Assembly (NCBI GenBank): GCA_026393575.1
Contig: JAPKZX010000060.1
Coordinates: 1 to 50,139, forward strand
DNA: 50,139 nt
DNA from: Actinomycetota bacterium
GTDB lineage: Bacteria; Actinomycetota; Acidimicrobiia; Acidimicrobiales; Ilumatobacteraceae
Direction: 5' to 3'
In this document: piece after piece, positions 24,506 through 31,104 of the stretch
Layout: each line of letters opens with the position of its first letter
Numbering within the stretch: position 1 is the first letter of the stretch
Notes under the pieces: model-generated
The model's input: the letters and a program-made list of their open reading frames with translations, nothing else
The model's database searches: none
Told to the model about the DNA's origin: nothing
Position numbers and translations under genes: made by a program

Positions 24506-25470
24506 GAGCAGCGGAGCCCTGTTGCAATGCGTGACAGGTTGTCGCGTTGAAGCGAGATATATGTAGCGCCGGCTTCGAGGTCTTCGCTACTAATTCCTTC
24601 AATGGGGTCTAGTAAATCTGCGGTTGCGCCTACTTGAGTGGCAAGGGTCTTTGCTAAGTCGGCAGGAAGAAGGGTTTCAAAGAAGATGGTGGAGACGTTA
24701 TTGGTTCTCGCAAAGGCAGCGATGGCTTCCAAACTTTTGGCCGATGGTTCCTCTTCAGGGTTCACGCCGGAAATGGCCACTTGTTGTAACTGAGCACGCG
24801 CAGCCAAGTAGGCAAATGCACGGTGCGAGGTGACGAGTGCGCGAGAGGCACAGTTTTTCAACGAAGAGTCGATCTCGGTTCCCAATTCTTCTAGTTCAGA
24901 GATGTACGCGTTTGCGTTGGTTGTAAAAGTTGTGGCTGATTCAGGTTGCAGAGCCGACAAGGTTTCAAGAACTGTGCGTGTCATGACAAGCATGTTTGCT
25001 GGGTCTAGCCAAACGTGTGGGTCTTTACCAGAGGCCAATACTTCGCCATCTGTTTCACCCTCAGTACCTTGAAGCTGTTCCACCACGTTCAATAGAGAAA
25101 GTGTGGACAACAAATCCTTCTTGACGATGGTGTTTGGTAACGATGCAACAGCTTTCTCAACATCTGGTTGAAAACCATCACTGATGTAGAACACTGCTTG
25201 CGAACGTGACATCTCATCAAGAGTCTTTGCTGTGAGTTGTACGTCGTGTGCGCCTTCGCCCGGTGGAGTGAGTTCCACCACGGTGACTTTGTCGCCACCT
25301 ACACGCGATGCAATTTCTACAAGTGGGTAGAACGATGCAGAGATCTTCAAGGTGTCGTTCGTTTCAGATGATGAGTCAGACGCGGAAGAACACGAGACGA
25401 ATAACGATGACACAGCCACAAGTGCCAGGACAGAAATGCCGCGACGAGAGATAGTAGGAATCGTTCTCAT
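24502..25470 (-). CDS. znuA: Zinc/manganese ABC transporter substrate-binding lipoprotein
   Basis: 322-residue cluster A-I solute-binding protein. A lipoprotein signal ends in SSLFVSC with the lipidated cysteine at about 27. Metal ligands expected for the family are visible: His75 (GEGAHDVQ), His152 (KDPHVWLDP), His216 (TSHRAFAYL) and an acidic fourth ligand near 265-271 (FFETLLPAD). The loop before KDPHVW is acidic and lacks the long His-rich stretch of proteobacterial ZnuA. It is the first gene of the operon, and Fur/Zur-like boxes lie over its promoter and start codon. Zn rather than Mn is favoured by these boxes and the permease tail. Confidence 0.92.
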   Translation of the reverse strand: MRTIPTISRRGISVLALVAVSSLFVSCSSASDSSSETNDTLKISASFYPLVEIASRVGGDKVTVVELTPPGEGAHDVQLTAKTLDEMSRSQAVFYISDGFQPDVEKAVASLPNTIVKKDLLSTLSLLNVVEQLQGTEGETDGEVLASGKDPHVWLDPANMLVMTRTVLETLSALQPESATTFTTNANAYISELEELGTEIDSSLKNCASRALVTSHRAFAYLAARAQLQQVAISGVNPEEEPSAKSLEAIAAFARTNNVSTIFFETLLPADLAKTLATQVGATADLLDPIEGISSEDLEAGATYISLQRDNLSRIATGLRCS

Positions 25471-25523
25471 AACGTCACGCTACCCATTATGAGAATCATT
25501 CCCAAATATGAGAATCAATGAGA
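25455..25523 (-). promoter_or_regulatory. Three Fur/Zur-like boxes over the znuABC promoter
   Basis: Box 2 (25490-25504) reads TGAGAATCATTCCCA, close to the Fur-family 7-1-7 palindrome TGAnAATnATTnTCA. Box 3 (25509-25523) reads TGAGAATCAATGAGA on the plus strand. Box 1 (25455-25469) reads TGAGAACGATTCCTA on the minus strand and covers the znuA start codon. On the minus strand CATAAT (25491-25486) and TTCTCA (25514-25509), spaced 17 bp, form a plausible promoter overlapped by boxes 2 and 3. Zinc-dependent repression by Zur is inferred; no zur gene is in the window. Confidence 0.7.
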
Positions 25524-25587
25524 GTGGATGGACCCTGTGGGGAAGTGGATGCAGTAATAAGGTCACGAGAGGCAAGGGGGGAATCTC

Positions 25588-25980
25588 GTGGGAAATGAAG
25601 CGGTGTATCGGCGGCCGGAGGATTGTGAGACCGAGTCGTGGCGAGACCCCGTGTCTGGCCACGTGGACTGGTGGACCCTATTTAGTAGTGACCGCACCAA
25701 TACAGAAGGCCTCACGGTGGGAGTGGCCGAGATCCCAGTGGGCGCACCTGAACCGCCGCGTGGGCATCAACACGTTCAGGCAGAGGTGTATTACTTCTTG
25801 TCGGGAACTGGTCAGGTAGTTGTGAATGGCGACCGGCGAGAAGTGCGCACGGGTGATGCCGTATTCATCCCCGGAGATGCTGAGCATGTGGCAGTAAACA
25901 CAGGAAACGAACCATTGCGGTTGTTGTACTTCTTTGCTGCGGATTCCTTTTCAGACATCATCTACAAGTTCCCCCACTAG
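25588..25980 (+). CDS. Cupin-domain protein
   Basis: 130 residues from GTG at 25588, with GGGGGG upstream. The single cupin barrel shows metal-ligand motif 1 GHQHVQAEVYYFLSGTGQVVVNG (two histidines and a glutamate) and motif 2 PGDAEHVAVNTGNEPLRLLYFF (histidine). The front half contains DWWTLFSSDRTNTEGLTVGVAEIPVG. Small cupins act as isomerases, dioxygenases or sugar-binding proteins; nothing here decides. It lies 32 bp before the MftD-like gene in the same direction and may be cotranscribed. Confidence 0.85.
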   Translation: MGNEAVYRRPEDCETESWRDPVSGHVDWWTLFSSDRTNTEGLTVGVAEIPVGAPEPPRGHQHVQAEVYYFLSGTGQVVVNGDRREVRTGDAVFIPGDAEHVAVNTGNEPLRLLYFFAADSFSDIIYKFPH

Positions 25981-26012
25981 CCTTTTATTGTCGTCGACGA
26001 GAGGAACCCCCC

Positions 26013-27188
26013 ATGGCCAATGACTGGTTCGAGACAGTTGCAGAAGCGCAACGAAGAGCAAAAGCGCGACTTCCAAAGTCTGTCTATGGCGCGTTGATCG
26101 CCGGCTCTGAAAAAGGATTGTCCACGAACGACAACCTCACGTCGTTCGATCAACTTGGTTTTGCACCGCATGTTGCAGGCAACTCAAATACTCGCGAGAT
26201 GTCCACCACCATCATGGGCCAGTCGTTGTCGATGCCGGTCATTATTTCTCCTACTGGCGTGCAGGCTGTGCATCCTCAGGGTGAAGTAGCCATTGCGCGT
26301 GCAGCAGCTAACCGCGGCATTCCGATGGGCCTTAGTTCGTTTGCAAGTAAGTCTGTTGAAGATGTTGCAGCAGTGAATGACTCCACTTTGTTCCAAATGT
26401 ATTGGTGTGGCGATCGCGCCACATTGGAGCAGCGCATGGAACGCGCTCGTGCCGCTGGCGCAAAAGGACTCAACGTTACACTCGATTGGTCGTTTAGTAA
26501 TGGCCGCGACTGGGGTAGCCCGTGGATTCCCGAAAAGATTGATTTGAAAGCCATCATCAAGTTGGCTCCTGAAGTTCTTCAAAAACCAGCATGGTTGTTG
26601 TCGTTTGCAAAGACCGGCCGCATTCCAGATCTCAGTGCGCCAAACATGGCCAAGCCTGGCGAAAAGGCACCAACATTTTTTGGTGCGTATTACGAATGGA
26701 TGCAGACTCCGCTTCCTACATGGGAAGACATTGCATGGTTGCGTGAGCAGTGGGGCGGACCTTTCATGGTGAAAGGTGTCAGCCGAGTCGACGATGCGAA
26801 GCGCGTTGTAGATCTTGGTGCAACTGCTTTGTCAGTCTCTAACCATGGTGGAAACAATCTCGACGGCACGCCTGCACCTATTCGTGCGTTGCCTGCAGTT
26901 GCAGATGCTGTTGGCAGCCAAATAGAAGTTGTGCTTGACGGCGGTATTCGCCGTGGTAGCGATGTAGTGAAAGCTCTCGCACTTGGTGCACGTGCCGTCA
27001 TGATTGGACGCGCATACTTGTGGGGCTTGGCAGCAAATGGTCAGGCCGGAGTTGAAAACGTGCTCGACGTACTGCGCGGCGGAATTGATTCTGCAATGCT
27101 TGGTATGGGTAAGTCGAATATTTCGGAACTCACACGTGACGACATTGTGATTCCACCAGACTTCCTGCGTGCTCTCGGCACGAAGTAA
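26013..27188 (+). CDS. mftD: FMN-dependent alpha-hydroxy-acid oxidase family protein, MftD (pre-mycofactocin synthase)-like
   Basis: 391 residues. The sequence closely resembles mycobacterial MftD (Rv0694 type): WFETVAEAQRRAKARLPKSVYGALIAGSEKG at the front, MGLSSFASKSVEDV, YYEWMQTPLPTWEDIAWLREQWGGPFMVKGV, SNHGGNNLDGTPAPIRALP (active-site His; the usual SNHGGRQ has Asn in place of Arg-Gln) and VLDGGIRRGSDVVKALALGARAVMIGRAYLWGL. MftD oxidatively deaminates the AHDP intermediate to give the redox-active core of mycofactocin. No mftA, mftB, mftC, mftE or mftF is visible nearby, so an alternative 2-hydroxy-acid oxidase role remains possible. A damaged second copy lies at 46704-47647. It converges with a dehalogenase-type gene. 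Confidence 0.82.
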   Translation: MANDWFETVAEAQRRAKARLPKSVYGALIAGSEKGLSTNDNLTSFDQLGFAPHVAGNSNTREMSTTIMGQSLSMPVIISPTGVQAVHPQGEVAIARAAANRGIPMGLSSFASKSVEDVAAVNDSTLFQMYWCGDRATLEQRMERARAAGAKGLNVTLDWSFSNGRDWGSPWIPEKIDLKAIIKLAPEVLQKPAWLLSFAKTGRIPDLSAPNMAKPGEKAPTFFGAYYEWMQTPLPTWEDIAWLREQWGGPFMVKGVSRVDDAKRVVDLGATALSVSNHGGNNLDGTPAPIRALPAVADAVGSQIEVVLDGGIRRGSDVVKALALGARAVMIGRAYLWGLAANGQAGVENVLDVLRGGIDSAMLGMGKSNISELTRDDIVIPPDFLRALGTK

Positions 27189-27192
27189 GTAT

Positions 27193-28170
27193 CTATTTCA
27201 TATGCGCTAGTAGGCGCGTAGCAATTTCTGGTCCGTGCGTATCTTGCAGGAAGTGACGCGCGCCAACAATCTCTTCGAATGTTGAATGCGGAATCAGTAA
27301 GTGCCACTTCTTACCCCAGTCCAATGTGAACACACCGTCGTTCGTTGCCCATAAGAAATGGATTGGAATCTTTAGGGAATTAATGATTCCAAAGTGTTTC
27401 TCTTGATTCACTGCATCGCCTGAAACAGGATCATGCAACGGAATGCTCAGAGGAAAACGACGTGGTCCGTTGATTCCATCTTCACCGAGACCAACAAACG
27501 GAGCGTCGTATCCATTCTTCACATCAAGTGCTTCGCCCTCAAACTTCGGTGTTCCCCCTTGCAGTGCTACGAACAATGAATCAGCTGGAGAAATTCTGTC
27601 AGTGGCCACTGCCATCAACGTGCCCCACAAAAACTTGTCGGGAACATTGTCGCGAAAAATGCCACCTGGTGAATTCTGTTCGATCCATTGACGAGTCTCT
27701 GGGGAGTATTCAAACCCCGTGTGGTGTAGCCACGTATTCATAATGCATACGCGATTGAAACGTTCTGGCATGTTTGCCACTTGTGCGAGACCAGTAGGGC
27801 CACCCCAATCTTGAACCATGATGGTGACGTCAGTGAGATCAAGATGCTGAACTAGTGCAGCAGTGTTGGCTGTGTGGCGTGCAATGTTGTACCACGCAGG
27901 GTCAACAACCTTGTCTGACTTACCGAAACCAATGTGGTCAGGTGCGACACAACGGTATCCCGCTTCCAACATGACTGGAATGATGTGGCGATACAAATAC
28001 GACCAAGAAGGCATGCCGTGCATCATGAGAATGACAGGTGCATCACGAGGGCCTTCATCGACGTAGTGCATACGCAAACCATCAATATCTAGGTAGTTGG
28101 CTGCAAACGGGTAATCCTTGAGTGCGTCAAAGTTGCTATCGGGACTGCGAACAAAATCTGGAGTTGACAC
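27193..28170 (-). CDS. Alpha/beta hydrolase, haloalkane dehalogenase subfamily I-like (atypical oxyanion residue)
   Basis: 325-residue alpha/beta hydrolase. The nucleophile elbow VQDWGG (Asp121-Trp122), catalytic acid ATNDG (Asp278) and base GARHFLQD (His306) match haloalkane dehalogenase subfamily I, which hydrolyses halogenated alkanes to alcohol, halide and proton. The N-terminal SPDSNFDALKDYPFAANYLDIDGLRMHYVDEGPRDAPV is also typical. However the HGxP motif reads HGMPSW: Met53 stands where dehalogenases have Glu or Asn that helps bind halide, so epoxide hydrolase or other activity is possible. Last gene of a four-gene operon, 6 bp after a paralogue. Confidence 0.8.
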   Translation of the reverse strand: MSTPDFVRSPDSNFDALKDYPFAANYLDIDGLRMHYVDEGPRDAPVILMMHGMPSWSYLYRHIIPVMLEAGYRCVAPDHIGFGKSDKVVDPAWYNIARHTANTAALVQHLDLTDVTIMVQDWGGPTGLAQVANMPERFNRVCIMNTWLHHTGFEYSPETRQWIEQNSPGGIFRDNVPDKFLWGTLMAVATDRISPADSLFVALQGGTPKFEGEALDVKNGYDAPFVGLGEDGINGPRRFPLSIPLHDPVSGDAVNQEKHFGIINSLKIPIHFLWATNDGVFTLDWGKKWHLLIPHSTFEEIVGARHFLQDTHGPEIATRLLAHMK

Positions 28171-28176
28171 GTTTAC

Positions 28177-29079
28177 CTACTTTGCAAAGTTATGAATGAT
28201 GGTGACAAGTTCCGCGGGGGCATCTTCTTGAATGAAGTGGTTAGCACCTTCAATGACGTGGTGCGTAAGACCAGCAGCACCCGGAACTCGAGTTTGAAAT
28301 GTGAGGTGCGCACCAGGCTTGAATGCAATCGGATCTTCTGACCCGAAGGCAGTGAGGAATGGTTTTGCCCACGTCTCAAGGAACTTCCACGTTTCTTTAT
28401 TTTGTGGAACACCAGGGTTTTCAGGTTGCACAGGAATAAGGCTTGGAAAGATCTTGGGGCTGGTCTGGTAACTGCCATCGGGGTAGGGCGCGTTGTAGGC
28501 GGCAATCTCTGCAGCACTGAGTGTGCGGGTTGATCCGCCGTTCACAAGGCTTCCAACAGGAAGTTCAGGAACAGAACTGGAGAATTCCAGCCAGTCGCGC
28601 ATTGCCTTGTTTGCACCTTCACCAACAGGAAGTCCGGTGTTCGATGCAATCACACGTGAAACTCTGTCTGCGATGTGTGGCAACACATTGAGACCAATGA
28701 GGCCACCCCAGTCCTGCATGTACAAGGTGATACCGGTGAGGTCTTCGGCCTCAAACCATTTCGTCACCCAATCAACATGGCTAGCGAGTGTGTAATAGGA
28801 AGCTTCGTTTGGTTTATCTGATCGTCCAAGACCCATGAGGTCAAGCGACAGTACGCGATGACCGAGTGCAACAAGGCCTGTAATCATGTGGCGATGCAGG
28901 TATGACCAAGATGGGTTGCCATGCATCAACACGATGGGTGCTGCATCACGCGGGCCTTCGTCTACAAAATGAAAACGAAGAGCAGTGCCGTCTGTGGCAG
29001 TGATGGTTGTGTAGTGCGGTGCAAAGTTGTAATCGGGAAGGTTCTCGAAACAGCTATCGGGAGTTCGCATTACTTCCAT
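28177..29079 (-). CDS. Haloalkane dehalogenase, subfamily I-like
   Basis: 300-residue alpha/beta hydrolase whose residues fit a true dehalogenase: HGNPSWSY (Asn55), MQDWGG (nucleophile Asp123, halide-binding Trp124), acid GSEDP (Asp249) and base GANHFIQED (His281). MRTPDSCFENLPDYNFAPHYTTI at the front is the family's usual opening. Reaction: hydrolytic removal of halogen from an alkyl halide. The start ATG (29077-29079) shares one base with the stop of the upstream DUF1330-like gene; a second in-frame ATG at 29070 is possible. Substrate range cannot be predicted. Confidence 0.85.
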   Translation of the reverse strand: MEVMRTPDSCFENLPDYNFAPHYTTITATDGTALRFHFVDEGPRDAAPIVLMHGNPSWSYLHRHMITGLVALGHRVLSLDLMGLGRSDKPNEASYYTLASHVDWVTKWFEAEDLTGITLYMQDWGGLIGLNVLPHIADRVSRVIASNTGLPVGEGANKAMRDWLEFSSSVPELPVGSLVNGGSTRTLSAAEIAAYNAPYPDGSYQTSPKIFPSLIPVQPENPGVPQNKETWKFLETWAKPFLTAFGSEDPIAFKPGAHLTFQTRVPGAAGLTHHVIEGANHFIQEDAPAELVTIIHNFAK

Positions 29080-29891
29080 CAGATTGGACCGTGCGACGTA
29101 AACGTATCTTTCGTTGGTCGAACAACGACTGTGTATGTGTCTGCAATTGCGGTGTTGCGGTGTTCACCTTGGACTGCAATTCGTTCTGGGTCGTTCACGA
29201 CGGCCATGAACGAACGCAACGATGGATATGCAATGAAGCGAACTTCGTCCCATTCACGTCCGTCACCCATGATTGTTCCTTCAACATTGAAGATGGCTGC
29301 TGCACCACCGCCATGTTTCTGAGCCACTTTGAATGCTGAGGATTGGTATTCCTCCATGCCGCCCTGTCGACCGCCTTCAACAAACTTCAGAAGGTGGACC
29401 ACCATGATGGGGCCGTCCTCTGCTGTGGGTGCATGTTCAACTTTGTCCCAGCCTTCGAAATCAACTCGGTATGAAGAGTCGAGCTTCACTGGTTGTGAAC
29501 CAATCACGAAGGTGAAGTCCATGCCGGCTTCTTTATGCTCGTGCTTTGCTTGGAAGTCTTCACGATTTTGCATACCGAGGAATGCTTGACGTGATGGGTA
29601 CTTCACAACACCAATTCGGTGCCATTTGTGGTCTTGACCTGCAAGTTGCAATACAACATCGCCTACGAAGGGGATAGCAGCGCCGAGTTCTTCCAGAATC
29701 TCAACGGGTGCATATAGGTCATCTGCTTCACGACCAGAGATGCCACGTGAACCATCTGAATACGTTGCTTCTTCCTTGTATTTCATGAAGTTCACCATCC
29801 ACACTGGGCCATCGTCTTCTGGCTTGGTGGTGAACATGCGCATGCCATATTCCTTGTTGACTTTTCCGTATCCGGGCTTGTTTGGAGACAT
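29079..29891 (-). CDS. Two-domain DUF1330-like (dimeric alpha/beta barrel) protein
   Basis: 270 residues from ATG at 29891, which has GAAGGAAT upstream; a longer reading lacks a ribosome site. Two ferredoxin-like halves are visible, each opening with a strand of the type GPVWMVNFMKYK (about 30-41) and GPIMVVHLLKFVEGG (about 168-182), as in DUF1330 and NIPSNAP-like proteins. GYGKVNKEYGM near the N-terminus is shared with the paralogue at 36190. Function unknown; such folds often act as small cofactor-free enzymes or binding proteins. It lies between the DUF2855 and dehalogenase genes and is coupled to the latter (TGATG). Confidence 0.7.
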   Translation of the reverse strand: MSPNKPGYGKVNKEYGMRMFTTKPEDDGPVWMVNFMKYKEEATYSDGSRGISGREADDLYAPVEILEELGAAIPFVGDVVLQLAGQDHKWHRIGVVKYPSRQAFLGMQNREDFQAKHEHKEAGMDFTFVIGSQPVKLDSSYRVDFEGWDKVEHAPTAEDGPIMVVHLLKFVEGGRQGGMEEYQSSAFKVAQKHGGGAAAIFNVEGTIMGDGREWDEVRFIAYPSLRSFMAVVNDPERIAVQGEHRNTAIADTYTVVVRPTKDTFTSHGPI

Positions 29892-29913
29892 TGTGTATTC
29901 CTTCGGTAGTTGC

Positions 29914-30966
29914 TTATAGAGAAATGATGTGGCCGGCTTCGGGCTTGATGGAGCCAGAGACCAGTTGGTTGTAGACATTGGTTAGAGCGTCAGAACCACG
30001 AGATTCTTCGACTTTCATCCAACGACGAGAATCTGTGATGAAAGTCTGCAGTGCAGTATCAAGGCGATTATTGAGAACTTCGCGTCCCCATTCTTTTCCG
30101 CGCTTAGCAATCTGAGATGGCGCGAAGAAGAACTGTGGTTGCACGCCCGAGAGAGTTGATTTTGATCCACCTTGATCCCAATGTGTTGCGCCAATCGCAC
30201 ATGAGTATTTCAGTGCATCACCAAAATGCTCATGCACTTGAGATGTGACAGAGAGATTTCCGGCCATGTCGACGTACACGGTGGGAGCCCAATCGGCGAG
30301 CGAAGAAATACTGTCGTACGTTGCGACTTCGTCGTACAAGTTCACAGCATTCACAAAGTCGACATTCCCACTTGAGGTGAGACCGATGCAGTGAGTGTTT
30401 CCACGCGCACGAATGCTGTGAGCAAGCGCAATAGCTGTTTTGCTAGAGGCACTGCTGATAACAATTTGTCCCGCTCCGAACATTCCATTGTCGAACAAGA
30501 AATCTTCTGCAAGAAATGAAGTCATGAAGAGACCACGCAATAACAGGTATGCATGATCGCCTGGGGCTGCATCGTCTGCTGCCCTGTCAAACGTGCGATA
30601 TGCCATGGCGTGTTTTTCACGATGCGCACCGATGTCAACAAAGCCACCACTTGTTGCAGAGGCAAGAACAACATGGTGATCAGCAGCAGGATAGAAACCG
30701 AAGTAGCGAGTACCCACGGCAATGTCTGCGTTTGCTGATGCAGTGACGACACCGAATCCCATTACTGGCAGTCGACCCCAACCATCTTCAGTAGGGAAGA
30801 ATCCCCAGTAGTCAAGAAAGTCGCCACTGAGTGCGTAACTCACATTGTTGGAAGTGAGTGCGAACTCCTGCAGTGCCATGGCAACTTCACCATCCTGCAG
30901 TGAAGGTACGGATGTTTCTACAAAACGATGCTTCGTAATGTTGGTGCGGTCAATCTCAAAATGCAT
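29914..30966 (-). CDS. DUF2855 family protein (MDR-like)
   Basis: 350-residue protein resembling DUF2855, a medium-chain-dehydrogenase-like family of unknown function. Features used are EFALTSNNVSYALSGDFLDYWGFFP, VGTRYFGFYPAADHHVVLA, the LLRGLFMTSFLAEDFL segment and a Rossmann-like region IVISSASSKTAIALAHSIRARG...CIGLTSSGNVDFV, which probably binds NAD(P). First gene of the leftward operon DUF2855, DUF1330-like, two dehalogenases. A role in processing the hydrolase product is inference. Confidence 0.82.
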   Translation of the reverse strand: MHFEIDRTNITKHRFVETSVPSLQDGEVAMALQEFALTSNNVSYALSGDFLDYWGFFPTEDGWGRLPVMGFGVVTASANADIAVGTRYFGFYPAADHHVVLASATSGGFVDIGAHREKHAMAYRTFDRAADDAAPGDHAYLLLRGLFMTSFLAEDFLFDNGMFGAGQIVISSASSKTAIALAHSIRARGNTHCIGLTSSGNVDFVNAVNLYDEVATYDSISSLADWAPTVYVDMAGNLSVTSQVHEHFGDALKYSCAIGATHWDQGGSKSTLSGVQPQFFFAPSQIAKRGKEWGREVLNNRLDTALQTFITDSRRWMKVEESRGSDALTNVYNQLVSGSIKPEAGHIISL

Positions 30967-31056
30967 GGCTCTCCCTTAGGTATAGAACTTACGACTCCCC
31001 AGGGTTTCTGTGGCAGTCCGTACGGAACAGCATCTATTCTTGGGCGAGTATGGCCG

Positions 31057-31075
31057 TTCCCCTACAAATAGGGAA
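31057..31075. promoter_or_regulatory. Inverted repeat between DUF2855 operon and sulfatase
   Basis: TTCCCCTACAAATAGGGAA has matching arms TTCCC and GGGAA (with CTA/TAG nearly aligned) in the 138-bp divergent region between the DUF2855 start (30966) and the sulfatase start (31105). The position suits a shared operator controlling both directions. No regulator gene is adjacent. Confidence 0.4.
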
Positions 31076-31104
31076 AGATAGTGCTATTCCATCAAGGGGG
31101 ATTT

